DNA from: Rhabdochlamydiaceae bacterium
GTDB taxonomy: Bacteria; Chlamydiota; Chlamydiia; Chlamydiales; Rhabdochlamydiaceae
Assembly: GCA_019752555.1 (NCBI GenBank)
Contig: JAIELY010000004.1
Location: 85,844-149,843, forward strand
DNA: 64,000 nucleotides
Direction: 5' to 3'
Position 1 is the stretch's first letter, and each line of letters begins with the position of its first letter. Shown one piece after another: positions 16,798-25,937 of this stretch. A program made the position numbers and the translations under genes. The notes under the pieces were generated by a model. That model had not been told where the DNA came from and made no database searches. It saw nothing but the letters and a program-made list of their open reading frames with translations.

Positions 16798-18243
16798 ATG
16801 TCAGTCACATCTGCAACTTCTTCCCCCTGCGATTGTTTTTCAGAATTCGATGCTCAGTTTGCAGCGCTTAAATCTTCTCCTCCTTCTGTCGATACAGAGG
16901 AAGGGCATAGCCAATACCTTGATCTACATTCTAGATTAAAATCAGTTTTAAAAAAGATACGCTATCAAACCAGTCAAGCAAAACGCTCTCCCTTGCTAGA
17001 CAGCTCGACTCTTATTGAACTTAAGCAAAGGAAAACCGGATATCAAAGGAGGTCTTGCGAGCTAAAGTTGTTTCATCGAGAAATGAAAATCAGAATGCTT
17101 CCTCAAGATGAACAACAAGAATTGAGCATGCTCATTCTGCAGGCATTTAACCATACACACGAAACCAGATCCCCTGACTTAGTAGAGGATCTCGATGTGC
17201 ATCTAGGAGTCCCGTTAAAATTAAAAATTCATCCTAAATCAAGAAATCCGAGTTGCAACAATAAATTGTTAAGCTCGAAAGCACTACTCATCCAGTCAAT
17301 CGTACTATTGAAATCTCTCAAAGAACTTAAATTAAATGGGCCGCACATCTTGAAACCCCTTAAGATTCGGAGCAGAAAATTAACAGAAGCACTTTGGATT
17401 CATGAACAATTAACATCTCTTCATTTCAAGTTTGTAAAGCTTTCACCCGACATTGAAAAATTCTTTTTTAAAAACATCATCCCTAAGTTAACATCGATTC
17501 ATTTTGAAGATACTATTTTCTCACCTGCTAATATTCATTTATTCCTAGAATCTTTACAAAATTCCAACCATCTAGAAGTACTGATTTTAAAAATAGAGCT
17601 CATCAGCCTACAAAAACGACATATGGATTATGATGACATAAATAAATTCGCAGAACTGTTTAAAAAAACAAAGACTTTAAAAGTATTCGAAATTAAAAAC
17701 ATCAGTCCAAGCGACGAAAATGTCAGACAAATTGCCCTTGCACTAAAAACAAATCAGACAATAACTCATTTTTCATTATTTTTTGATTGGTATTGCTGCA
17801 TGAATCCCGAAGCTAGAAACGCCTTTGTACGAAATGCAGGAGCTCTCTTTTCAGATGTCCTAGAAAATAATACCTCGTTAAAATCCTTACACCTATCCAT
17901 TAATGCAACATCATTTGATAGAACAACCTATCCACAACTGCTCAGCGCTGTAAAAAAACACAATACGCTCCTAAGTCTTACTGTTGAGGAATGCAAACAA
18001 CGAGATGTCTCTGCATGGAGAACGATCATTGACGATACGGACGAGAGCTTAAATGAGTGTACATCTCTTAGAGAACTGCACTTGCCAGCGCCGCTTTCTG
18101 AAAAAGGTGAGAAACTGCTCAAAAAAAACCGCCATAACGCTTTCATGAATCGTCTCACTTTGCTGCAAGTGACATTAGATCACCTTTTCCCAAAACAAAT
18201 GGAGCCTCCAAGGGAAGAATCCTCGGCAGTAGATCTCAATTAA
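16798..18243 (+). CDS. Leucine-rich-repeat protein (paralogue 2)
   Basis: A 481-residue paralogue of the preceding gene. The N-terminus (FDAQFAALKSSPPSV, then YLDLHSRLKSVLKK) aligns with FDTQFESLSRNPPSV and DLHSRLKRIL of paralogue 1. Leucine-rich repeats occupy about 150-420, with units such as NTSLKSLHLSI and HNTLLSLTVEE. The cap TSLRELHLPAPL and RHNAFMNRLTLL (about 425-465) is conserved. It lacks the Ser/acidic tail. The ribosome binding site is weak. A type III effector role is plausible from the repeat type and the chlamydial context, but no secretion signal can be read directly. Confidence 0.72.
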   Translation: MSVTSATSSPCDCFSEFDAQFAALKSSPPSVDTEEGHSQYLDLHSRLKSVLKKIRYQTSQAKRSPLLDSSTLIELKQRKTGYQRRSCELKLFHREMKIRMLPQDEQQELSMLILQAFNHTHETRSPDLVEDLDVHLGVPLKLKIHPKSRNPSCNNKLLSSKALLIQSIVLLKSLKELKLNGPHILKPLKIRSRKLTEALWIHEQLTSLHFKFVKLSPDIEKFFFKNIIPKLTSIHFEDTIFSPANIHLFLESLQNSNHLEVLILKIELISLQKRHMDYDDINKFAELFKKTKTLKVFEIKNISPSDENVRQIALALKTNQTITHFSLFFDWYCCMNPEARNAFVRNAGALFSDVLENNTSLKSLHLSINATSFDRTTYPQLLSAVKKHNTLLSLTVEECKQRDVSAWRTIIDDTDESLNECTSLRELHLPAPLSEKGEKLLKKNRHNAFMNRLTLLQVTLDHLFPKQMEPPREESSAVDLN

Positions 18244-18565
18244 ACCCAGCAAACCTATGTTAGTGCACTGGACCCTTAAGCCCGCTCTCCAACACTCCTC
18301 CTCAGTGAACTCTGTGGGCTCTAGCGAACCTTATTCGCGGGTGGTAAAAACATCTCTCTTACATCTTGAACTTTATTAGGTATAGAAGATGCAAAACCAC
18401 CCGTTCTCAAACGCCCCTCACTAATTAAATTTATTAATTGATGTTTAAAAAATAGGCATACAATAAATCACAAAAAAAACCATTCATTTAAATTCTAATA
18501 GATGATAAAATTAATTATTAATAAAAACAAATAACACCAAGCTTAATAATAAAAAGGAATTAATC
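18244..18565. other. Intergenic region between leucine-rich-repeat genes
   Basis: 322 bases with no convincing gene. It contains an 8-base inverted repeat (CGGGTGGT at 18338-18345 and ACCACCCG at 18396-18403) of unknown meaning. The last 150 bases are very AT-rich and probably hold the promoter of the next gene; I cannot assign its boxes. Confidence 0.4.
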
Positions 18566-20002
18566 ATGGCATCAAGCAGTTCTTTAATTAGAGAAAATAT
18601 GGGTGGATCTTGGCATTCACCGACAGCGGATAATGAGTGGTTTTCCTCTTGGAATCGCCAATTTGGAGCCTTTGAAAATGATCTGTTAAAGGCAGGTTCC
18701 ATCATCGAGGCAATAGCGATCCCTAAGCTAAGAGAGAGACGCTCCGAGTTAAAAATGGAACTCGACTCAGCATATCTATTAAAGAAAATAGATAAATCTT
18801 TTTACAAGGAAGCAACCGCTGTTCTCAAGGTGTATCACAAATATTTGAAATTTCAGGCGTTCTCCCCTGAGGTCAAGCAAGCATTCGAATCTCAATACAC
18901 AAAAGATGAGATAAGATGCGATGCAGCTGATTTGGCTAAACATTTGAGTCCCAAACATTTAGAAGCCATTACCTATCAATTGTTAGCCTCACCCTCATTA
19001 AAAGCAATTCTCATTGAGCATTTAGAGGAGTGCAAAACAAAGCATCTCGCTCAAATTCTCACTGCACTCCCGCTTAGCCTGTTATTGCGCAACATTGAAA
19101 CACTTACATTTAGCGATTGCGGCAAAACAACTCTAATGCACATCTTACCTAAGATCGCAGGATCCGAGTTAAATGCTCTTATTTTGAAGGGTCGCATTGG
19201 GATTCCTAAATCTGCATTTCCCAAGTGGCTCTCAGCTCTCAAAGCCGCTCCTTACTTATCACAGCTTGATATAACAGACCATCTTTACGGATTTAGTCTT
19301 AGCTCTCGTTTACCTCAAGCAATGCTATCTAACCTCGCAGATCTTTTTAGACACAACACATCGTTGACCTCTGTTTCCCTTGATCGAATCGAGCAGATCG
19401 AGGAAAAAACAGCTCAGGATCTTGGAAGGGTCTTAGCAGAAAATACACGCTTAATTCGCCTACATCTAGGCTCAAGCATCTTGATCGATAACACAGCTGC
19501 AAGACACATTGCCAATGCCTTAGAGACAAATTCAACACTCAAAGAGCTGAAATTGCAGACGACATTATTACCCGATCCACAAGAGGTTGGCTTTATGGTG
19601 CCCTGTTTCACTACAGACACCTTTCTTAGATTTATCCAAAACGCAGTAAGGCAAGATACGCTCACTCAGCTTGACCTATTTAATTTCGGGATGTCAATGA
19701 CAGCATCTGCCGAGACAATTGCAGCATGGGGGCTCGCATTTGAGCAAGCCAATCAAATGTTAACGACTAGCACCTCTTTAACGGAGGTGATGTTTCCTCT
19801 CGATCTTCCTTCTGAAACCCAAGAAATCCTAGATAGAAACGCATATAACCAACAAAGACGCGCCGAGACACTAGTTCAACTTTTGTTCACATCTGTTTTA
19901 TGTCCGCCAGAAATCAAAACACCTCAAGCCGCACCTCCGGTACCAGTCCGCAAAGCCACACCTCCCCAAACGCCAACAACGCGAACCTGCGCGATCTGTT
20001 AA
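18566..20002 (+). CDS. Leucine-rich-repeat protein (paralogue 3)
   Basis: A 478-residue, more distant paralogue. The head differs, but residues 170-400 carry clear ribonuclease-inhibitor-type repeats, for example LFRHNTSLTSVSLDRI, LAENTRLIRLHLGSS and LETNSTLKELKLQ. The C-terminal cap TSLTEVMFPLDLP followed by RNAYNQQRRAETL matches the other two. The tail is Pro/Thr-rich and ends in CAIC. AAGGAA precedes the ATG by 6 bases. Its last 4 bases overlap the convergent glycosidase gene. Probable host-interaction protein by family resemblance only. Confidence 0.72.
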   Translation: MASSSSLIRENMGGSWHSPTADNEWFSSWNRQFGAFENDLLKAGSIIEAIAIPKLRERRSELKMELDSAYLLKKIDKSFYKEATAVLKVYHKYLKFQAFSPEVKQAFESQYTKDEIRCDAADLAKHLSPKHLEAITYQLLASPSLKAILIEHLEECKTKHLAQILTALPLSLLLRNIETLTFSDCGKTTLMHILPKIAGSELNALILKGRIGIPKSAFPKWLSALKAAPYLSQLDITDHLYGFSLSSRLPQAMLSNLADLFRHNTSLTSVSLDRIEQIEEKTAQDLGRVLAENTRLIRLHLGSSILIDNTAARHIANALETNSTLKELKLQTTLLPDPQEVGFMVPCFTTDTFLRFIQNAVRQDTLTQLDLFNFGMSMTASAETIAAWGLAFEQANQMLTTSTSLTEVMFPLDLPSETQEILDRNAYNQQRRAETLVQLLFTSVLCPPEIKTPQAAPPVPVRKATPPQTPTTRTCAIC

Positions 20003-21627
20003 CGCAAGATAATAGGAAGCCGCCCCAAAGGCGGCAACTTCCCCTGTAGCACTTGAGCTGCTGCAGATTGCGCGTCGAGATCATCTTCATAAGCTAAGAT
20101 GAGCGCATCAGAGAATGCAAGCTCTTGCGCACAATACGGAGAATCGAACACCACAGCAATCACTCGAGGATGCTTTTTTTTAATTGCTTTAAGCGCTTCT
20201 AATTCTTCTAAATGCTTTTCCCAAGGGTAGATGCCGCTTAATGCTAAAATCACATGCGAATACCCATCAAAATCTAAGGTCTCTAGATCCACTGTATCCA
20301 CGATGTAGTCTTTCGAGAGCTCATCGATAAAAGGCTGCATGTAACCTATGCTCACAACGGCGAGCTTCTCTGCTGTTTGAAGGGGAAGAAGTCCTGGTGC
20401 TGCATGCACCTCAGTGAGGGCAGCCTCATAGAGCTTGCGCTTAAGGTCTCTTGTCATCTCTTCTTGATTTGCATACCGAATACAACCGATCCGACGAGGA
20501 AAACAGACCTCCTGTTTCGCTTTCAAGATCTTTAAAACATGAGCATCTAGTCGAGCTAAAAGAGCCCCCGCTTCGGAATAATGCGCAATGAGGGCTTCAA
20601 TCGCAGCTGGAACTTGAACGCGCAGAATCTCATCGATACTAGGAGCGATATGATCGCCGTAAAGAAGTAAATCGTTACCCGCAAAATGAGCAAGAAGAGC
20701 TGCCTGCTCGGGAGAAAAATAACGAGCCACCGCTTTCATATTAAGCGCATCTGTAATGCAAAGACCTTCAAAGCCCATGCGTTTTGCATAGCCAAGGACA
20801 GAACGGGAAAATGTTGCAGGCACTCGAGAACAAGGCTCAAGCTCTGGAACAAAAAGATGCGCGGACATGAGAGCTCCGACCCCATTATGGATGAGAGATT
20901 GAAAGGGGACCCATTCCACCTCTTCGAGTCTTCTGCGGTCGTGGAGAACAGCGGGCAGATCGTCATGAGAATCGACAGAAGTGTCGCCATGGCCAGGAAA
21001 ATGTTTGCCACAAGCAATCACCCCCTCGGATTGGATCCCGAGCATCATCTGTGTGGCATAAAGAGCGACACGCTTGGGATCATCGCTAAAAGAACGCATA
21101 TGGATGATCTGATTGTGCGGATTGGAATTGACATCCGCAACTGGAGAGCAATTCAAGTGAACACCTGCATTGCGGCACTGCCTGCCAATCTCTTTTCCAA
21201 GTGCATAAATTAAGTGGGGATCGTCAATTGCCCCAAGAGTCAAATTTTTTGGGAATCGAATAGCATCCGTAAGGCGCATGGAAAGTCCCCACTCGGCGTC
21301 TTGGACGCATAAAAGTGGAAGAGATGAGCGTTCTTGTAAAATTTCGATGAGTTTAACTTGTCCGTCGATGGTCCCCTGTTTTAAAAGAATTCCGCCAATA
21401 TGATAGGTGTCTATCATCCGATACAGATCTTCGAGGTGATCCGCATCCCGCAGCTGGCATGCGGGAACTAAGAACAGCTGCCCGACTTTTTCCTTTAACG
21501 TCATCGATTCTAATGTGCGCTCTGCCCAGTCGGCATGGCATGGGATTGGGGAGATAAAAAAGAGAGGCCAATAAAAAGATGATAGGATGAACAGGATAAA
21601 AGAAATCTCTGTTTTTATCCGATCCAT
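19999..21627 (-). CDS. Glycoside hydrolase family 3, NagZ-like beta-N-acetylglucosaminidase
   Basis: A 542-residue protein with an N-terminal hydrophobic signal segment (residues 8-31, ending CHA) and thus probably exported. The GH3 core shows GKHFPGHGDTSVDSHDDLP (about 207-225), the NagZ signature that includes the catalytic His-Asp pair, and ITDALNMKAV (nucleophile Asp about 285). A second C-terminal domain follows, as in the two-domain Gram-positive NagZ. The family removes GlcNAc from muropeptides. In chlamydiae this would fit processing of the small amount of peptidoglycan made at division. Convergent overlap of 4 bases with the leucine-rich-repeat gene. Confidence 0.88.
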   Translation of the reverse strand: MDRIKTEISFILFILSSFYWPLFFISPIPCHADWAERTLESMTLKEKVGQLFLVPACQLRDADHLEDLYRMIDTYHIGGILLKQGTIDGQVKLIEILQERSSLPLLCVQDAEWGLSMRLTDAIRFPKNLTLGAIDDPHLIYALGKEIGRQCRNAGVHLNCSPVADVNSNPHNQIIHMRSFSDDPKRVALYATQMMLGIQSEGVIACGKHFPGHGDTSVDSHDDLPAVLHDRRRLEEVEWVPFQSLIHNGVGALMSAHLFVPELEPCSRVPATFSRSVLGYAKRMGFEGLCITDALNMKAVARYFSPEQAALLAHFAGNDLLLYGDHIAPSIDEILRVQVPAAIEALIAHYSEAGALLARLDAHVLKILKAKQEVCFPRRIGCIRYANQEEMTRDLKRKLYEAALTEVHAAPGLLPLQTAEKLAVVSIGYMQPFIDELSKDYIVDTVDLETLDFDGYSHVILALSGIYPWEKHLEELEALKAIKKKHPRVIAVVFDSPYCAQELAFSDALILAYEDDLDAQSAAAQVLQGKLPPLGRLPIILR

Positions 21628-21842
21628 CTTAATTATCCTGTTATTATCTTCTTAATCTAAAGCTCGAACCAGAAAGTGCGATCGCTGGCATGCTTATGGT
21701 ACAATGACCTGCGCAATGGAATCAACTGAACAAATTGATTCGTGTATGCTCCCACCAGTTCAAAAAACGGGTGCAAAAAAACAGCAGCATTTCTTAAAAT
21801 CAAGGCATAAGTGGGTTGGGACTACCTGGCCGGCGTCTAGCC

Positions 21843-22625
21843 TCAAGGACTACCTTGGGGCTTTTCGCTTTTTAGCGGATACACATAAAAACCATGTCCG
21901 GATTCCTTGCCTTCGCTATTCCTGTAAAATTTCTTCTGGAGGATTTGAAAGGCTCTATTCAACTGACTGGGACGAACGACCGATAGACCCACCGGCCTCG
22001 CAGCTAAATCAGCAAATTGTAAGCCTTCAGAATTCGTTTTTTTATCGGAAATAATCAGCTCAAATGGAAGAGGTTTTTTCAGAGAATTTTGCCCAGAACA
22101 GATCTCGTGAAATTCGAAAGCCAGAGCTCGGTCCTCAACACGGCCTCGAGCTTCACAAATGACATGAGTAAGCCGACTGTCTTGATCTCGTGATTGAAGA
22201 AAATGATACAATTTTTCTAGCCCGAGCTCCATAGCCAAGTGATAAACGTGAGTGTCTTTCGAATGTTCTTTTTTAATCTTATATTTATCGATTACTGTGG
22301 TAAAAAGAGTGAACTCTGCCTGAGCTATCAAAGCATTAAGATTCTCAAAAAAGACCTCTCTCCTTTCTTTATTCATTAAATGGAAAGATCCGATTTTCTT
22401 CCGTATGTCCTGTTCATGCAAGATCACCATGTCATGTCCAAATGTGGTAAATTTCAGCATTCGCAAAGCAGCGGTTACTCTATGCGCATAATAGGTTTTT
22501 TCGAACACACAGAAAGATAGAACAAATACTGGATACTGCTCATCAATTGAGGTCAAGCTATGATCTCCGCTTTCATCCACATAGACGATATAATCACTAT
22601 AATTTGTCGATGGAGCGATGCTCAT
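21843..22625 (-). CDS. DUF3800 domain protein
   Basis: A 260-residue protein whose N-terminus YIVYVDESGDHS is the hallmark of DUF3800. It also contains VICEARGRVEDR and FADLAARPVGL, matching later family motifs with acidic residues of an RNase H-like fold. The family is widespread, often near mobile or defence genes, and its biochemical role is not established. I chose the ATG at 22625 because it places the YVDESG motif at the usual distance; the open frame continues to 22670 inside a palindrome. It stands alone, between a glycosidase and the rseP operon, and may be a horizontally acquired insert. Confidence 0.8.
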   Translation of the reverse strand: MSIAPSTNYSDYIVYVDESGDHSLTSIDEQYPVFVLSFCVFEKTYYAHRVTAALRMLKFTTFGHDMVILHEQDIRKKIGSFHLMNKERREVFFENLNALIAQAEFTLFTTVIDKYKIKKEHSKDTHVYHLAMELGLEKLYHFLQSRDQDSRLTHVICEARGRVEDRALAFEFHEICSGQNSLKKPLPFELIISDKKTNSEGLQFADLAARPVGLSVVRPSQLNRAFQILQKKFYRNSEGKESGHGFYVYPLKSEKPQGSP

Positions 22626-22669
22626 ATGATTTCCGAAAACAGATAATAAAAAAGAAATGGTAGCAAGCA

Positions 22670-22729
22670 TGGAAAATATTTTCCACCGCTTTATAGCGAA
22701 ACCAGTTCTTGAAACGGCTTCGCTATAAA
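22670..22729. repeat. Two adjacent palindromes upstream of the DUF3800 gene
   Basis: A 16-bp perfect palindrome (TGGAAAATATTTTCCA, 22670-22685) is followed by an 11-bp inverted repeat, TTTATAGCGAA (22690-22700) and TTCGCTATAAA (22719-22729), with an 18-base, partly self-complementary centre. No T-run follows, so neither looks like an ordinary terminator for rseP. They may be an operator for the DUF3800 gene or part of a small palindromic element. Confidence 0.6.
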
Positions 22730-22771
22730 TTGCACATGTCTTTTTCTTTGGGATATGTTACTAAATCATTC

Positions 22772-24733
22772 CTACACACTGATCCCAAGCAGCCGCATCA
22801 AGTCGTGATAGGTCATGTAAATGAAAAGCCCGATGATCAAAATCACAAAAGGCAGCAGCATCCGCTCCATTGCTTTTGGTGAGATCCGTTTTTTCGTCAT
22901 CCACTCATAAAGAGAAAAACAGATGTGGCCTCCATCGAGAACGGGAATAGGAAGCAAGTTGACAATGCCGAGGTTAAGGCTGACAAAGCCCAGCCAATAA
23001 AGAGCTTCTTTAACCCCTACCATCCAAGTGTAATGCATCACTTGAACGATCCCTACAGGTCCTGCGAGCGATTTCGGGCTCATGGCGCCAGAAAACAGAG
23101 CGAATAGAGTTTTGCGCACTTCATGGAAGACTCCGATAAACTGAGCAATCGGCGAGGGGTTGTAGCGCACAAGCCGATCTTGAAAGGAGATCCCGACCAT
23201 GAGACGGTTTTGCTGTTCGTTCAACTGTTGTAATTTCTGAGCGCGCTCTTGTGGATCTTCAATCGCATCGATGGCAAGCTTTTGCGCTTTGTAATCAGCA
23301 TTGAGCTTAGCGCGTGTTTTCTCTTCAAAAGGAAAGTCTTTAAATGGCTTTGGAGAGACGGGATTGAGCATCCGGAGCGATCCCTGCTGAGAGAGGGGAT
23401 GCTCTGTTCCAATGGATGCAATCATTTGCTGCAACCCTTTCCAATCCATATCAGAAAAATAGGAGCCATCGGCTACTTTCCATGAAATGACGGGAAGTTT
23501 GCCTTCATTGCGGACAATCATCTGAATTTTGCGCTCTTGCAAATGGGTCAGAAGTTCTGAGGCGCTACTTACAGAAACACCATCGACAGCAAGAATCTTA
23601 TCCCCTGCTTGCAATGCCATTTCAAGATGGGAACGTTCGGCAGATGTCGGCAGCTGCTCTGTTGCCTCATCGTTCAAATAAGAAACAGGTGCTTCCACTT
23701 CACAGTCTGCGGTCAAATTGTACGGGATAAAAAAGAGCGTTGCCATTTTTCCATTGAGCGCTGCAGCATGCTGCCAATCGCTGAGCTCCGCTTGAGAGGC
23801 TGCGTTAAAACGCAAATCGGAAATTTTAAGGCGCGGCACGCGAACAAGAAAAATCTGATCGCCCCTTCGGATGGTTAATAGCGCCTTTGATTCATTGATG
23901 GTGGTGATCAATTGAGCTCTAGAAAAAATAAGCTCGCCATCTGCCCAAACAAGGCGGTCCCCGTCTTGCACACCGCTTAACTTCATCGGGGCACCTGCGA
24001 GCAAGCCATTATTTGAACCATCAGCATTTCTTGAATAGTAGATGAGATATTGAGCGGGCTGCAACTCTTCGCGTATCGCATACGCGCGAGAGACACCTGT
24101 CAATCCCGTTTCATGAAATGTAAAGGAAAAGGGATCTGTTTTGTCCGTAAAATAATCGATCTTTGTTCCTAAGATCGCAGGATCTTGTTTATCAAAGATT
24201 GCTGCATAGAGAAAACTATTAAATCCCTGAAAGGATGCGCCGTTGAGTTTTTCAATTTCATCGCCAGGACGCACGCCTGCAGAGTAGATTTCAGAGGAGG
24301 GTTCTGTCCAACCGATCTTATGCGTGTATTCGGAAAACGATTTCATCCGTCCTCCCATCACCCATAAAAGGCAAAAGATGAAAAATGCAAAGAGCATATT
24401 CACAATTGGGCCCGCGAGTGCAACCTGGATACGGGCCCAAGGTGATTTCCCAAAGTACCCGTCGGGAACATCATGGGGATCGACACTTCCTTGCTTTTCC
24501 ATCCCGGCAATACGCACATATCCACCGAAGGGAAGCATGCAGAATTGCCACTTGACGCCTTGATGCTCCCAAACATAAAGAGGCTTGCCAAATCCAATCG
24601 AAAAGGCTTCGACTTTCATCCCCTTGCGACGTGCCACCCAGTAGTGTCCGAGCTCGTGAATGAAAATCAATACTCCAAGTCCAATCAAGGCAAGAAGCAA
24701 ATGAATAAGGCTTTGAATCATAAAATTAAGCAC
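22772..24733 (-). CDS. rseP: Membrane site-2 metalloprotease RseP
   Basis: A 653-residue intramembrane zinc protease. HELGH lies at residues 26-30 in the first membrane helix, and the second metal motif is NLLPIPVLDGGH near residue 590. Two PDZ-like regions lie between (about 220-300 and 370-420). It is longer than E. coli RseP (450) because of insertions between the helices. It cleaves membrane-anchored substrates within the bilayer. It is the last gene of the minus-strand operon, 3 bases after dxr, matching the CT072-CT071 order. Confidence 0.93.
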   Translation of the reverse strand: MLNFMIQSLIHLLLALIGLGVLIFIHELGHYWVARRKGMKVEAFSIGFGKPLYVWEHQGVKWQFCMLPFGGYVRIAGMEKQGSVDPHDVPDGYFGKSPWARIQVALAGPIVNMLFAFFIFCLLWVMGGRMKSFSEYTHKIGWTEPSSEIYSAGVRPGDEIEKLNGASFQGFNSFLYAAIFDKQDPAILGTKIDYFTDKTDPFSFTFHETGLTGVSRAYAIREELQPAQYLIYYSRNADGSNNGLLAGAPMKLSGVQDGDRLVWADGELIFSRAQLITTINESKALLTIRRGDQIFLVRVPRLKISDLRFNAASQAELSDWQHAAALNGKMATLFFIPYNLTADCEVEAPVSYLNDEATEQLPTSAERSHLEMALQAGDKILAVDGVSVSSASELLTHLQERKIQMIVRNEGKLPVISWKVADGSYFSDMDWKGLQQMIASIGTEHPLSQQGSLRMLNPVSPKPFKDFPFEEKTRAKLNADYKAQKLAIDAIEDPQERAQKLQQLNEQQNRLMVGISFQDRLVRYNPSPIAQFIGVFHEVRKTLFALFSGAMSPKSLAGPVGIVQVMHYTWMVGVKEALYWLGFVSLNLGIVNLLPIPVLDGGHICFSLYEWMTKKRISPKAMERMLLPFVILIIGLFIYMTYHDLMRLLGISV

Positions 24734-24736
24734 CCT

Positions 24737-25885
24737 CTATATGTGTAATGCACTCTCGCGTGCGAGTGTATCGGTTGCGAGAATTTTATTTAAGTCCAAC
24801 TCTTGTTCGACAGCATGTGCCAACATAAGAGTCTCTAATTTGCGGGAAATCTCTGTCCAGGCGATCTGTCCTTTCAAAAAACGATGCACGAGCACTTCAT
24901 TCGCTGCATTGAGAAAACAAGGAGCCGTTCCCCCTTGGTGCAAGGCTTCAAAAGCTAACGCTAAACAAGGAAACCGTTTCGTATCCGGCTCAAAAAATTC
25001 CAATTTCGAAAAGCGCTTCACATCAAAGGGTTTTAAAATACCGGGCAACCGCTCGGGATAGGTGAGCGCATATTGGATTGGGAAAAGCATGTGAGGCTCT
25101 GACATCTGCGCCAAAATCGATCCGTCGACATATTCGACCATGCTATGCACGACACTCTGCGGATGGATCACAACTTCAATCTGCTCAACGGGAATATCGA
25201 AAAGAAAATGCGCTTCAATCACCTCAAGTCCCTTATTCATTAAATTCGAACTATCGACAGTGACCTTAGGCCCCATCTTCCAATTCGGATGATTAAGAGC
25301 CATTTCAGGAGTAATTGAGGCAAAATCCTCTATGGAACGATTTAAAAAGGGGCCGCCTGAGGCAGTCACCATTAAGCGGCGCACAGACGCTAGTTTCTCA
25401 TGGTTTAAACACTGAAAAAGCGCGCTATGTTCGCTATCGATGGGAAGAACCTTCACTCCCATCTCTTGTGCTAGTTTCATGACATATTTACCTGCAGAAA
25501 CTAGCACTTCCTTATTGGCAAGGGCGATTTGTTTTCGAGCCCGGATCGCAGCGACAGTGGGCAAAATGCCAATTGTGCCCGTCATCGCTGAGACAACTGT
25601 ATCTGCGCAAGAAAGGGACGCAGCTTCTAAAAGACCTTCCATTCCCGCAACAATCCGTAAATCGGGAAGGCGTTTTTGAAGCTCTTGTGCAGCAGATTCT
25701 TCATAGACGGCAATCAACTGAGGCTTGAACTCTTTGGCTTGCTGCTCAAGGAGGTCGATCTGAGAGCGCGCAGCTAAAGCCACCACCTGAAATCTTCCAG
25801 CTAAATGACGGACCACCTCGAGGGTGTTGCACCCAATCGAGCCGGTACTTCCAAGCAAGGCTATTTGAGTGGGAGTCTCTGACAT
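24737..25885 (-). CDS. dxr: 1-deoxy-D-xylulose 5-phosphate reductoisomerase
   Basis: A 382-residue enzyme of normal length. The NADPH-binding motif LGSTGSIGCNTL lies at residues 10-21; ALANKEVLVSAG and PIDSEHSALFQCL contain the substrate and metal ligands; ASGGPF follows. It converts DXP to MEP in the non-mevalonate isoprenoid pathway, which supplies undecaprenyl phosphate and quinone side chains. It lies 52 bases after the ytg permease gene and directly before rseP, all in the same direction. Confidence 0.97.
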   Translation of the reverse strand: MSETPTQIALLGSTGSIGCNTLEVVRHLAGRFQVVALAARSQIDLLEQQAKEFKPQLIAVYEESAAQELQKRLPDLRIVAGMEGLLEAASLSCADTVVSAMTGTIGILPTVAAIRARKQIALANKEVLVSAGKYVMKLAQEMGVKVLPIDSEHSALFQCLNHEKLASVRRLMVTASGGPFLNRSIEDFASITPEMALNHPNWKMGPKVTVDSSNLMNKGLEVIEAHFLFDIPVEQIEVVIHPQSVVHSMVEYVDGSILAQMSEPHMLFPIQYALTYPERLPGILKPFDVKRFSKLEFFEPDTKRFPCLALAFEALHQGGTAPCFLNAANEVLVHRFLKGQIAWTEISRKLETLMLAHAVEQELDLNKILATDTLARESALHI

Positions 25886-25937
25886 ATGTAAAACCTTTTT
25901 TTATTGTCTGCTAATATACACGGATCCAAAGAGGAAG

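Noticed and set aside
20686..21213. 175-residue frame opposite the glycosidase
   Set aside because: The minus-strand glycosidase has all family motifs, so this frame is a shadow.
21704..22054. 116-residue plus-strand frame between the glycosidase and DUF3800 genes
   Set aside because: Its second half lies opposite the DUF3800 C-terminus and it has no ribosome binding site.
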